64,000 nucleotides of DNA from Flintibacter muris (GCF_943192995.1 NZ_CALPCP010000012.1:1-64000); one strand, 5' to 3'. Shown: positions 35,103-42,591, counted from the first letter of the stretch. A program made the numbers and translations. The notes: generated from the sequence alone by a model not told the origin.

Positions 35103-35414
35103 ATGGAAATTACTGATTTGCAGAAGCTATGTGAAAACGGCTCCATCCGCTGGACCGGCCACATATTGAAGCGGCTTATGCAGCGAGGAATCTTTCAGGC
35201 CAGTGTGGTCCAGGCCATCCGCAGCGGAGAGATTATAGAACAGTACCCGGATGATTACCCATACCCCAGCTGTTTACTCCTGGGAACCACGGAGGCCAGG
35301 GAGGCCCTTCACATAGTCTGCGGAATAGGCGAGGGTAAAGTCTGGCTGATCACCGCATATCATCCGGACCCTGACGAATGGGAAAGCGATTTGAAAACAA
35401 GGAGGGTGAAATAA
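35103..35414 (+). CDS. DUF4258 toxin-like protein (putative RNase)
   Basis: This 103-residue protein matches the DUF4258 family (RWTGHILKRLMQRGIFQASVV, IIEQYPDDYPYPSC, HIVCGIGEGKVWLITAYHPD). The fold is related to RelE/BrnT-type RNases. Two residues, His and Arg in HILKRLMQRG, are in the position of the family's conserved polar residues. Its stop TAA shares one base with the start of the YgiT-type gene (TAATG), so the two are translationally coupled like a toxin and its antitoxin. Confidence 0.75.
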   Translation: MEITDLQKLCENGSIRWTGHILKRLMQRGIFQASVVQAIRSGEIIEQYPDDYPYPSCLLLGTTEAREALHIVCGIGEGKVWLITAYHPDPDEWESDLKTRRVK

Positions 35415-35644
35415 TGAGTTGCTTTTACTGCAAGGGACAAACGATTGAACAAATGACAAAGTTCATTGTTGACCTGGGCCGGTGCGTAGTGATTGTGAAG
35501 AACGTCCCCGGCCAGGTATGCCAGCAATGCGGGGAAACTTCATACAGTGACGAGGTGGCCCAGCAGCTGGAGAAGATCGTGGAGGCTGTGAAGCGGAGCA
35601 TTATGTGCGAGGTCGCAATCATCGACTATTTACAAGCTGCATGA
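35414..35644 (+). CDS. YgiT-type zinc-finger protein (antitoxin-like)
   Basis: This 76-residue protein has two CxxC pairs (CFYCKG and CQQCGET) that form the zinc finger of YgiT/MqsA-N proteins. A helix follows (VAQQLEKIVEAVKRS). Full MqsA also has a C-terminal helix-turn-helix DNA-binding domain, which is absent here. In the same operon the RHH protein may supply the DNA-binding function. It probably neutralises the DUF4258 protein. Confidence 0.75.
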   Translation: MSCFYCKGQTIEQMTKFIVDLGRCVVIVKNVPGQVCQQCGETSYSDEVAQQLEKIVEAVKRSIMCEVAIIDYLQAA

Positions 35645-35647
35645 AGG

Positions 35648-35678
35648 AAGGACCGGGGGATTACTCCTCCGGTCCTTT
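35648..35678 (+). terminator. Terminator of the toxin-antitoxin-like cassette
   Basis: AAGGACCGG pairs with CCGGTCCTT around a short loop, followed by TTGA, immediately after the last gene. The gap 35679-35769 holds nothing else. Confidence 0.6.
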
Positions 35679-35769
35679 GATGTACAGGCAGGGTACAGCG
35701 GATATATGGCTGGGGGGTATAGTTACCCTCCCTAGCGGCTAGACGGCCCTCTCCACCGCTCTGCACAGC

Positions 35770-36039
35770 CTAGCCACCATTCAGCGGTGCAATCATAGCT
35801 TGAAACTCTGAATGCCTCCGCTCTAACTCTTTGATGAAGTCTTGCAGTGTAGTGATACTGCCATCCTCCACAGATTGTCGCATGGCCGTGTATAGAGCGC
35901 CCTGGACGGCTTGTGCGGCGGTAGAGTAATATTTCGGTTCTTTGATCTCAAAGGGCCTCCCCGGCCTCTGCTTTGGCTCTCCCACAATGTAACAGTGCTT
36001 ATCGGCTGTCATTACCAATTTTTCTGTGAGTTGAATCAT
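35770..36039 (-). CDS. Small phage-type protein of unknown function
   Basis: ATG 36039 (MIQLTEKLVMTADKHCYIV) is chosen because AGGAGG lies 5-6 nt upstream. The 89-residue product has a beta-rich start that reads like a short 'state and display' domain of phage accessory proteins. A helical second half follows (STAAQAVQGALYTAMRQSVED, LQDFIKELERRHSEF). I do not assign a function. It is the last gene of the minus-strand early unit. Confidence 0.55.
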   Translation of the reverse strand: MIQLTEKLVMTADKHCYIVGEPKQRPGRPFEIKEPKYYSTAAQAVQGALYTAMRQSVEDGSITTLQDFIKELERRHSEFQAMIAPLNGG

Positions 36040-36236
36040 GTGGTCCTCCTTTTTTAGTGCAACTTTTTGCAACAATGTTTGCCGTATCTGAGGTTTTCTA
36101 AGGTTTTACAGCTCTTTTTAGGGCCTCCGAAATGTCCGGATTAAACTGTAGTTTTCTGTAGTCCTCCCGGTCCGTCTTTTTTTATGTTTGCACTTTCTTG
36201 CATTTTCAACACTTTCCAGCTAGAAAAAGGGGGAGG

Positions 36237-36722
36237 TCACATCTGGCCTAACAGCCATTCAAAGCCGGGGAGCGTGGATATCTGCGCTCCCTGAAACCCC
36301 TGCTTCTCCAGTTCGGTGGCGGCTTCCTCCCTGCTACACCCCAGGACAGCGGCTATATCATCCAGACTGAAAAGCTCCTCCTTGCCGCTCTCCATCGAGA
36401 GGGCCAGCCGGGCACCGACAAGACAAGCCTCCAGGGAGAGATCACGGTCAAGGCCGCTTTGCACAATATTCTGCACAATTCCCAGATAGACACCAAACCT
36501 GTCTGCAATGGACTGGAGCTTGTCCGCATTCTCAAACATGGGCATATGCTTTGTGGAGCACTTTTCACAGAAAGCACTTGCCTCCTCCACATCTCCTCCA
36601 GTACATTCTAGAATATCGGCAAGGTCGATCTGGTGCATGGTGCCGCATTTCGGGCACTTTGCAAAGGTATTGCCATAGTTGATAGGGGTAAACTCCCCGG
36701 ATTCACTTTTTACGTACAGCAT
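36237..36722 (-). CDS. Zinc-ribbon protein of the phage-like element
   Basis: This 161-residue protein has an N-terminal zinc ribbon with two CxxC pairs (CPKCGTMHQID and CEKCSTKH) and a helical C-terminal half with a possible helix-turn-helix (FSLDDIAAVLGCSREEAATELEKQ). It may bind DNA or RNA, but I do not recognise a named family. It lies 30 nt downstream of the nuclease gene in the same direction. The gap 36040-36236 contains no gene. Confidence 0.55.
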   Translation of the reverse strand: MLYVKSESGEFTPINYGNTFAKCPKCGTMHQIDLADILECTGGDVEEASAFCEKCSTKHMPMFENADKLQSIADRFGVYLGIVQNIVQSGLDRDLSLEACLVGARLALSMESGKEELFSLDDIAAVLGCSREEAATELEKQGFQGAQISTLPGFEWLLGQM

Positions 36723-36752
36723 AATTATTCTCCTTTTTCGTAAATTTTCCGA

Positions 36753-37091
36753 TTATTTCCGGGTTTCGCCGTTTTCTGCCGCTTGATAGAAGGTCAGAAA
36801 ATCGCTCAACTCCATGCAAATCAACCACTTGGAGCGTGAGCGCCGAAAAATCACAGTTGGCACACCGTCCCCGAATCGCTGGGCGTCTTTTTGGCTCTGT
36901 TCCATCCATGCCCACACCTGGGCACGTTCAGCCCTCTTAATCTCCAGGTGGACACCATCAAGCCCATAGAGGTCTGGCCGCTGCCCAAAGGACTGTGTAC
37001 CGCCACGCTCCACAGGGTAGCCGTGATCTCGCAGTATAGCCATAACCTCCCGCTCCCCGGCGGCTCCTTTTCTCGCACTTTTGACTCCCAT
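36753..37091 (-). CDS. PD-(D/E)XK nuclease-like protein (resolvase/VRR-NUC type)
   Basis: This 112-residue protein has the nuclease fold signature: KGAAGEREVMAILRDHG (catalytic Glu helix), RPDLYGLDGVHLEIKRAE (D...ExK core) and a following helix with RFGDGVPTVIFRR. Small enzymes of this type in phages cleave Holliday junctions or branched DNA. It lies 12 nt after the DnaB fragment and shares its direction. The catalytic residues appear complete, so it could be active. Confidence 0.7.
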   Translation of the reverse strand: MGVKSARKGAAGEREVMAILRDHGYPVERGGTQSFGQRPDLYGLDGVHLEIKRAERAQVWAWMEQSQKDAQRFGDGVPTVIFRRSRSKWLICMELSDFLTFYQAAENGETRK

Positions 37092-37103
37092 AGTTCGCCC
37101 CCC

Positions 37104-37604
37104 TCACACATATTTCAGCCGTTCATGGGCCGTTGGCCGAATCCGGCCATTGTTCAGATACCAGTTGAACAAAAGTTCACTCCCAGCTGGACCATGCCGG
37201 TTCTTTGCCACGGACACCACCAGAGGAGCTGGACCGTTTTTGTCCTCATACTGCGGGCAGTGAAGCAACAGCACTCCGTCAGCGTCTTGTTCGATAGCTC
37301 CGCTGTCTCTCAGGTCAGACAGTCTGGGCGGGCCCTTGCGTCCCTCTAACTCCCGGTTCAACTGAGCTAGGCACAAAATCGGGATATTCAATGAAAGAGC
37401 CAGCCGTTTCAAGCTGTTGCTGGTTTCGGTGACACGTTCATATAGGGACTTTCCTGGACTGTGCTGGATAAGGCCCAGGTAATCCACGACCACTAGCCCG
37501 CAGTGCTTCACCTGTCGGGCTTGGACACCAATACTTGACACAGTGGCCCGCCGCTCCTGATTGAAGAAAAGCTGTCTTGCGTGGAGCTTACGTCTTTCAG
37601 CCAT
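37104..37604 (-). CDS. DnaB-type helicase, C-terminal part only
   Basis: This 166-residue protein corresponds to the second half of the DnaB RecA-like domain. It has Walker B in LVVVDYLGLI, the Q/H motif ILCLAQLNRELEGR, LSDLRDSGAIEQDADGV and VAKNRHGPAG. The N-terminal domain and Walker A are absent, yet the gene has its own start codon directly after the upstream stop (37605). It is either a truncated helicase pressed into another role, such as a helicase-loader-like or dominant-negative partner, or a decayed gene. Its tight placement in the operon argues that it is still translated. Confidence 0.65.
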   Translation of the reverse strand: MAERRKLHARQLFFNQERRATVSSIGVQARQVKHCGLVVVDYLGLIQHSPGKSLYERVTETSNSLKRLALSLNIPILCLAQLNRELEGRKGPPRLSDLRDSGAIEQDADGVLLLHCPQYEDKNGPAPLVVSVAKNRHGPAGSELLFNWYLNNGRIRPTAHERLKYV

Positions 37605-38000
37605 TCAGTCAATCACCGCCTTCTCCACCGCAGCGGCCACGGCCTCAATCTCAGCGGCCCGGCCACGCATGGACTTTATGAATTTCTCCTGCTCCTGGGC
37701 ATCACCGGCCAAATAGTAACCGCTGATATTGTCGGACAAAATCGGGATACCCCGCAGCCGTTCGGACTGGATCATCCGCCGGACCTCCCGGCCAGGGAGA
37801 CCGGCCAGCTCTTTCAGGTGCCGGAGCGGGACAGCGGCGCTTTGGCCGTGGCCCAGCAAATCGGAAATTTTCACCGCTTGCCCTGTTGGGGTGGGTGTGG
37901 TATCATTTGTGGTGGAAGTGGTGGCCTGTCCAGTCTCCGCTCCCGCCTCGACCCGCTCCACGGTTGCCGCCGTGGGGTGGGTCATTTTCATGTCTGTCAT
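37605..38000 (-). CDS. Phage-type accessory protein with disordered N-terminus
   Basis: This 131-residue protein has a Thr/Pro-rich disordered start of about 45 residues, then a winged-helix-like segment (PLRHLKELAGLPGREVRRMIQSERLRG). It ends with a helical tail (FIKSMRGRAAEIEAVAAAVEKA). It starts 4 nt inside the excisionase-like gene and ends next to the DnaB fragment start, so all are translated from one message. A role in replication initiation or helicase loading is possible; the family is not recognised. Confidence 0.5.
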   Translation of the reverse strand: MTDMKMTHPTAATVERVEAGAETGQATTSTTNDTTPTPTGQAVKISDLLGHGQSAAVPLRHLKELAGLPGREVRRMIQSERLRGIPILSDNISGYYLAGDAQEQEKFIKSMRGRAAEIEAVAAAVEKAVID

Positions 38001-38179
38001 TTTGCCACCACCTCACGGCTTTCCTTGTCCAGTTGTTCTGCAAGGGCTTCCACATTTACCATGAATCTGTTCCCGACACGGATACCAGGACACCGCCCTT
38101 CTGCTACCATTAGCCTGATGTAATTTTCTGTGATGAACCCCATAGCTGCTGTTTGTCGAATTGTCTTGAAAGTCGCCAT
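37997..38179 (-). CDS. Excisionase-family helix-turn-helix protein
   Basis: This 60-residue protein is a MerR-like winged helix: TIRQTAAMGFITENYIRLMVAEG, a turn with CPGIRVGNRFMVN, then LAEQL. This is the fold of phage excisionases and of short DNA-binding adaptors. It is the first minus-strand gene, divergent from the repressor and integrase, as expected for an Xis under repressor control. Confidence 0.7.
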   Translation of the reverse strand: MATFKTIRQTAAMGFITENYIRLMVAEGRCPGIRVGNRFMVNVEALAEQLDKESREVVAK

Positions 38180-38278
38180 AAAACTACCCTCCTAAAAAAT
38201 AATACACGATATAAAAAGAAAATGCTTGCATTTCTTTCGGTATCGTGGTTTAATTATAACATAAAAAGTTAATTATAT

Positions 38279-38307
38279 AAACAGTCAAAAAACATTTTTG
38301 ACTGTTT
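38279..38307. promoter_or_regulatory. Perfect operator palindrome of the phage-type repressor
   Basis: AAACAGTCAAAAA and its exact reverse complement lie 3 nt apart, 15 nt before the repressor start. It is in the AT-rich divergent region between excisionase and repressor, the expected place for an autoregulatory operator. Confidence 0.65.
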
Positions 38308-38322
38308 AAGGTGTGGTGTTTT

Positions 38323-38913
38323 ATGGAAAAGAAAAGTACTAAAATTAACACGATAAGGGGTGAAAGACTAAAAATTTTGTTATCAGAAAAAGGTATAAGC
38401 CAAAAAGACCTTGCAGAGAAAATAGGATATACAAAAGAGCATGTCTCTTATATTGTCAATGGACGTCGTAATTTGACAGCTGATGCAGCTGAGTTGATTG
38501 TCAAGTTGTTTTCACCCGTTCGATTTGAGTGGTTAATGGGATATGATGATTTCAAAACAAATGCAGATTTTGAATCTGCTCCTCTAAAAAAAATGATTTC
38601 TGAGATATGTGACAAGAGGATATTGTTCTCTGCCCTTCTCTTTTCACTTGGATATGATAAAAGTGTTTTAGACCATAGTAAACATGCAGATTTAACTTTT
38701 TCAGATATAAAAAACATGGGTCCTATAGATATTGCAGACCATATTGTAGAAATGAGTCAGGATTTAGACAAAATTGAATATCAACTTACAAAGAATGGAA
38801 AAGAAATCGGACGATGCAGTGTATATGAATATGAATCCTTGATTGATGATGTTTTTGATTTTTTAGAGTTTAAAATTAGAAAAATTTGCGAAAGGGGAAG
38901 TAATAATGGCTAA
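38323..38913 (+). CDS. Phage-type CI-like repressor
   Basis: This 196-residue protein (ATG 38323) has an XRE helix-turn-helix at about 10-70 (LKILLSEKGISQKDLAEKIGYTKEHVSYIV). A longer helical C-terminal domain is likely to oligomerise. It lacks the Ser-Lys autoprotease pattern of LexA-like repressors, so release would not need RecA cleavage. It is AT-rich compared with its neighbours and its last 8 nt overlap the integrase gene, tying integrase expression to the repressor message. Confidence 0.75.
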   Translation: MEKKSTKINTIRGERLKILLSEKGISQKDLAEKIGYTKEHVSYIVNGRRNLTADAAELIVKLFSPVRFEWLMGYDDFKTNADFESAPLKKMISEICDKRILFSALLFSLGYDKSVLDHSKHADLTFSDIKNMGPIDIADHIVEMSQDLDKIEYQLTKNGKEIGRCSVYEYESLIDDVFDFLEFKIRKICERGSNNG

Positions 38914-40300
38914 TCTCCAAGAGCGCCGCAACAAAACCGGCAAGCTAATCTCTTATTCTATCCGTGTCCACCGTGGCCGGGGGCCAGACGGGAAGCAGTT
39001 GAAGCCCTGGACGGCCACCTTTGACGTGTCTCCCACCTGGACAGAAAAGAGCGCACGAAAAAAGGCCGCTGACTTTGCAGCGACCTTTGAGAAGGAATGC
39101 CGGGCGGGGATCACATCGGATAGCCGCCAAACATTCCAGGCATATTGTGATTATGTTCTGGAGACGAAAGAGGCCAGGGGGGCCAAACACAGCACCATTG
39201 TACGCTATCGGGAACTGACAGAGCGGATTTATCCCGTCATCGGTCATATCAAGCTGAAAGACCTCCGGGCTGATCATCTCAATGCCCTCTATACCACCCT
39301 GGGGAAAGAGGGGAGCGGGGCCGGGAGCACCCACGCCACAGCAAAAATTGATCTTGTCCCGCTCATAAAGAAAAACAGCCTAACACGGGCCAGTATCGCC
39401 GATTCCACGGGCGTTTCCCTCCGGGCGGTATATGCCGCTGTGAAGGGTAAGCCGGTCAACGTGGAGGCCGCAAAAGCCATTTCTGAGGCCCTGGGGCGTG
39501 CCCTGGATAAGACCTTTACCGTAGAGAAGAATATCCGTACACTGTCCCCAAAAACGGTTGTTGAACATCATCGGTTAATCAGTACTGTGTTAGACCAGGC
39601 ATCGAAAGAGGGCCTTGTCCCGTTCAACGTGGCAAGCAAAGCCACCTTGCCAAAAGTCCAGAGGAAAGAGGTCAACTACTTCCAGCTGGAACAGGTGGCT
39701 GCTATCCGGTCCGCATTGGAGCGGGAGCCCATCAAGTGGAAAACGCTGGTCCACTTGCTCCTTATCACGGGGGCCCGCCGGGGTGAGTTACTGGGGCTGA
39801 AATGGGACAAGGTAGATTTTGAGGGGAACAGAATCCATATCTGTAACAATGTCCTTTACAGTTCCGACCGGGGTATTTATGAGGACACGCCAAAGACGTC
39901 CACCTCTGACCGCTTCATAACCCTACCCCCTGAGACAATGCAGCTTCTACGCCAATACCGGGCGTGGCAAAGTGGGGAGCGGTTACGCTTGGGAGGATAC
40001 TATCAAGACCAGGGCTTTCTATTCGCTCAGGACAGTGGCAAGCCCATGCACCCGGACAACGTGAACACCTGGCTGAAGAATTTCAGCAAGCGCCACGGAT
40101 TGCCACATATCAATCCACACGCTTTCCGTCATTCAATGGCAAGTCTCCTATACTTCAACGGGGTTGACAGCGTGTCCATCAGTAAACGTCTGGGACATGC
40201 TCAGGTATCCACCACAGCGAACATTTACGCTCATGTCATGGAGCAAGCCGACCAGAAGAACGCCGACATACTCGCCAATGTATTTCTGAAAAACGGGTGA
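38906..40300 (+). CDS. Tyrosine recombinase (integrase) with an embedded helix-turn-helix
   Basis: This 464-residue protein has an N-terminal arm-binding domain (about 1-60) and a core-binding helical domain. The core-binding domain is interrupted near 150-205 by a Cro/LacI-like helix-turn-helix (LTRASIADSTGVSLRAVYAA). The C-terminal catalytic domain follows: Arg in ITGARRGELLGLKW, HAFRH, LGHAQ and the nucleophile Tyr in TTANIYAH. All catalytic residues are present. AGGGGAAG precedes the ATG. The gene ends 110 nt from a tRNA-Met 3' half, a plausible attachment core. Confidence 0.85.
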   Translation: MANLQERRNKTGKLISYSIRVHRGRGPDGKQLKPWTATFDVSPTWTEKSARKKAADFAATFEKECRAGITSDSRQTFQAYCDYVLETKEARGAKHSTIVRYRELTERIYPVIGHIKLKDLRADHLNALYTTLGKEGSGAGSTHATAKIDLVPLIKKNSLTRASIADSTGVSLRAVYAAVKGKPVNVEAAKAISEALGRALDKTFTVEKNIRTLSPKTVVEHHRLISTVLDQASKEGLVPFNVASKATLPKVQRKEVNYFQLEQVAAIRSALEREPIKWKTLVHLLLITGARRGELLGLKWDKVDFEGNRIHICNNVLYSSDRGIYEDTPKTSTSDRFITLPPETMQLLRQYRAWQSGERLRLGGYYQDQGFLFAQDSGKPMHPDNVNTWLKNFSKRHGLPHINPHAFRHSMASLLYFNGVDSVSISKRLGHAQVSTTANIYAHVMEQADQKNADILANVFLKNG

Positions 40301-40372
40301 GTTTTAGAAGCGAGTTGAACTAAAGTTGAATTATTCTATATGGATAAAAATGTAAGACTATCAAAAAGTTAT

Positions 40373-40409
40373 AAAAACAGCCGCTTTCCTATTGAAAACG
40401 GCTGTTTTT
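40373..40409. terminator. Bidirectional terminator after the integrase
   Basis: AAAAACAGCCG and CGGCTGTTTTT flank a 15-nt loop, giving A- and U-tracts on both sides. Confidence 0.75.
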
Positions 40410-40410
40410 C

Positions 40411-40455
40411 TGGTTGCGGGGACAGGACTTGAACCTGCAACCTCCGGGTTATGAG
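40411..40455 (-). tRNA. tRNA-Met(CAT) 3' half only, probable attachment core
   Basis: On the minus strand the 45 nt from CTCATAA through the T-arm (CAGGTTCAAGTCCTG) to CCCCGCAACCA match the anticodon loop (CAT), variable loop, T-arm, acceptor strand and CCA of a tRNA-Met. The D-arm and 5' acceptor strand are missing, so this is not a functional tRNA. Such 3' halves are the usual crossover sequence of tyrosine integrases, which fits the integrase ending just to the left. Confidence 0.65.
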
Positions 40456-40482
40456 TTTTTGTAAAAAAGACTCATAGCCCGG
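40444..40482. repeat. Inverted repeat at the tRNA fragment edge
   Basis: CCGGGTTATGAGT (40444-40456) pairs with ACTCATAGCCCGG (40470-40482) with one mismatch. The second arm copies the tRNA anticodon stem-loop in reverse. It may be a strand-exchange core with inverted integrase-binding sites. Confidence 0.5.
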
Positions 40483-40532
40483 TTTTCTTTTTAACCACCG
40501 ACCCCAGTATTCGCAAGGCTTTCGGGACTTTA

Positions 40533-40622
40533 TTGCAAATAGACCGGATATCACCCTATTTGTTATTCTTTCCCTTCCTTTTTTATACTTTGTTATCCGT
40601 TTTGCAAATGGGTTGCAAATGG
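40533..40622 (+). repeat. Direct repeats resembling integrase arm sites
   Basis: TTGCAAAT occurs at 40533; the longer TTGCAAATGG occurs at 40602-40611 and 40613-40622 (period 11, one helical turn). Their place next to the tRNA fragment suggests arm-type sites. The rest of 40483-40679 carries no gene. Confidence 0.4.
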
Positions 40623-40679
40623 AGATTTTGGCCTTATATCGCCGAAGTTACAGAAGAAAAATTTTAGGAGGATCTGAAT

Positions 40680-41507
40680 ATGTCAAACAAAACGATTTCT
40701 GTATCAAACCAAAAGGGCGGCGTCGGCAAGACCACGTCTGTAATCAATCTCGGAGCCGCACTGAACTCGGCAAATAAAAAAGTTTTATTGATTGATAATG
40801 ACCCCCAAGGCAATTTGACCGCTGGCCTGGGTTACACTCCCGCCGAGCAGCCCCGAACCTTGGCCAACCTTCTGCTGGCTGCCATCGACTACCCGGAGGA
40901 CCTGGACTACCACTTGCAGAAGGCTATCATTCACACGGATACCGGCATTGACCTGATCCCTGCCAACCGCCGGCTGGCAGATGCCGCAGCCCGGCTCCAG
41001 GTTATGCAGCTTTCTCAGTACAATGCTGTGGGGGATGCAGAACGAGTCAGTGAGCACATCATGGCCGATCTGTTAAACCACCTGCGGGCCAGCTATGATT
41101 ATATCATAATCGACTGCGGATTGAAACATGAACTTTTAACTGTTAATGCTTTAGTGGCATCGGACTACTGCATTGTCCCAGTCCAGGCTCACTTTCTGGC
41201 CAGTGAGGGTATCCCGGAAGTGCTGGAGTTGGTCAAGTCGGTGCGGGAGAAATTCAATCCCAAACTCCAAATTGCCGGTATCCTGCTGACCATGTATCAA
41301 TCTCGCCCTCAACTGTGCCACAGTGTCCGGGAGAGCGTGAGCGAGATCTACGGCGAGGCGTTCCATGTTTTTGAGCGGCCCATTGAATACTCCATTAAGG
41401 TAGCGGAGTGTCCTGCCGCCGGGCAGAGCATTTTTGAATACGCTCCCAAGAACGCCGCCGCTGAATCCTACCGCAGTCTGGCGGAGGAGGTGCTGAGACT
41501 TGCCTAA
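40680..41507 (+). CDS. parA: ParA/Soj-type partition ATPase
   Basis: This 275-residue protein has the deviant Walker A of ParA ATPases (NQKGGVGKTTSVIN, residues 10-23), the switch LLIDNDPQGNLTAGLG and IIIDCGLKHELLTVNALVAS. It moves plasmid or chromosome DNA by ATP-driven patterning together with ParB. GGAGG precedes the ATG. The last 8 nt overlap parB. The gene continues the plasmid-like backbone interrupted by the phage-like element. Confidence 0.9.
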   Translation: MSNKTISVSNQKGGVGKTTSVINLGAALNSANKKVLLIDNDPQGNLTAGLGYTPAEQPRTLANLLLAAIDYPEDLDYHLQKAIIHTDTGIDLIPANRRLADAAARLQVMQLSQYNAVGDAERVSEHIMADLLNHLRASYDYIIIDCGLKHELLTVNALVASDYCIVPVQAHFLASEGIPEVLELVKSVREKFNPKLQIAGILLTMYQSRPQLCHSVRESVSEIYGEAFHVFERPIEYSIKVAECPAAGQSIFEYAPKNAAAESYRSLAEEVLRLA

Positions 41508-42540
41508 AGCAAAAATGAACGATATGCTGAGAAAGCGTATGGCAGCTACTCAGCAGGCGTCAGAATTACAAACCAGCGATGAAGCCTACCAGCAGATTTT
41601 TCGGGAGAAAGTGCCGGTTTCTGCCGCTGAACTCAGCGATCTCCCACTGGACAGACTGGTGTCCTTCTGCACAGCGGACATCGGCTTTCGTCCCTATCCC
41701 CCGGAGAAGTTGTCGGCTCTGGCGGAGCAGCTTCAGGAGGATGGACTGTTCGTCAGGATCATCGTCCGGCCCAGCAACGCAAACATGTATGAGATTTTGA
41801 GCGGCCATAACCGTGTAGTTGCCGCGAGGCTGGCCGGATGGGTTACAATCCCTGCGGAGGTTGTGGAAGCCGATGATGCCCGAGCCATCGTAATTGCTAC
41901 CTCCACCAACCTGATCCAGCGGCAGGGCCTTTCCATTGTGGAGCGGGGAAAAGCGTATAAAGCCCTTCTGGATGCCAAAAATCGGAATGGTCAGAGAAAT
42001 GCCACATTAGAAACCTTTGGCGATAATCGCCAAAGGTCGGAAGATGCAGATGGTGACAAAACCTTTGGCGAAAATCGCCAAAGGTACAACGCTCGCAAGT
42101 TGGTTGCCGAATTTTTTGGTGTCACCGAGTATGAGATTCGGAAAGCCATCAAGCTGACACAGCTCATCCCCGAATTAGCTGATATTCTGGAGCAGAAGCC
42201 CAAGCAGCTGAACCTGGCCTGCGCTGATCTCATGGCTGACTATGACTCTGAGTCTCAGCAAGCGTTTACCGAGATGTGTTCTATTGAGGGTTATCCGATG
42301 AACAAGGCCATCATGCAGCACATTGTCCGCAAATGTCCTCCTCCAACTGCCGGCCGACAGAAAATGTACGCGGCTTGGCGCGAAGCCCGAGACGCAGCGG
42401 AAAAACGGCTGACGGCTCCACCCAAGAAGATTTCTTTCAATCGCAAACAATTTGCTCCTTATCTGGACAAGTTCGGCAGCGACCAGGAAATCGAAAAACT
42501 GTTCCTGGAGTTTCTGCAAGAAAGGGCCAAGGTCTCATAA
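41500..42540 (+). CDS. parB: ParB/Spo0J-type centromere-binding protein
   Basis: This 346-residue protein has the ParB N-terminal CTPase domain (LPLDRLVSFCTADIGFRPYPP, then ILSGHNRVVAARLAGW) and a middle helix-turn-helix region (RKLVAEFFGVTEYEIRKAIKLT). Its tail is basic. Between them sits a repeat (TFGDNRQR...TFGENRQR) encoded by two nearly identical DNA palindromes. ParB clamps spread from parS and activate ParA. The overlap with parA indicates one message. A bidirectional terminator follows 4 nt after the stop. Confidence 0.88.
   Translation: MPKAKMNDMLRKRMAATQQASELQTSDEAYQQIFREKVPVSAAELSDLPLDRLVSFCTADIGFRPYPPEKLSALAEQLQEDGLFVRIIVRPSNANMYEILSGHNRVVAARLAGWVTIPAEVVEADDARAIVIATSTNLIQRQGLSIVERGKAYKALLDAKNRNGQRNATLETFGDNRQRSEDADGDKTFGENRQRYNARKLVAEFFGVTEYEIRKAIKLTQLIPELADILEQKPKQLNLACADLMADYDSESQQAFTEMCSIEGYPMNKAIMQHIVRKCPPPTAGRQKMYAAWREARDAAEKRLTAPPKKISFNRKQFAPYLDKFGSDQEIEKLFLEFLQERAKVS
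42013..42037. promoter_or_regulatory. Palindrome 1 inside parB (parS-like candidate)
   Basis: ACCTTTGGCGAT, A, ATCGCCAAAGGT: 12-bp perfect arms around a single base. It is in frame within parB. Confidence 0.5.
42061..42085. promoter_or_regulatory. Palindrome 2 inside parB (parS-like candidate)
   Basis: ACCTTTGGCGA, AAA, TCGCCAAAGGT: the same palindrome 48 nt (16 codons) after the first, differing by one base in the centre. Confidence 0.5.
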
Positions 42541-42543
42541 ATA

Positions 42544-42583
42544 AAATCAGGGCAGTCTCATCATACTGGGGCCGCCCTGATTT
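42544..42583. terminator. Bidirectional terminator between parB and the Rpn gene
   Basis: AAATCAGGGC (42544-42553) pairs perfectly with GCCCTGATTT (42574-42583); it serves two convergent genes. Confidence 0.65.
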
Positions 42584-42591
42584 CATAAAGA

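Larger units (their letters stand above)
33915..40410. mobile_element. Phage-like integrative element or prophage remnant
   Basis: This segment carries a CI-type repressor, an overlapping tyrosine integrase on plus, and divergent early-type genes on minus (excisionase-like, DnaB fragment, PD-(D/E)XK-like nuclease, Gp157-like). A toxin-antitoxin-like cassette is inside. It separates the clamp/zinc-finger genes from ParA/ParB, which otherwise look like one backbone. The left edge is the broken zinc-finger gene. The right edge is taken just before the tRNA 3' half. No structural phage genes are present, so it is a remnant or satellite. The edges are inferred. Confidence 0.5.

Noticed and set aside
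35378-35413. Longer N-terminus for the YgiT-type protein
   Set aside because: The extra 12 residues overlap the DUF4258 coding end; ATG 35414 fits the ribosome binding site and the TAATG overlap.
40411-40455. Complete tRNA gene
   Set aside because: Only the anticodon loop to CCA end is present; no 5' acceptor strand or D-arm can be found within 120 nt.
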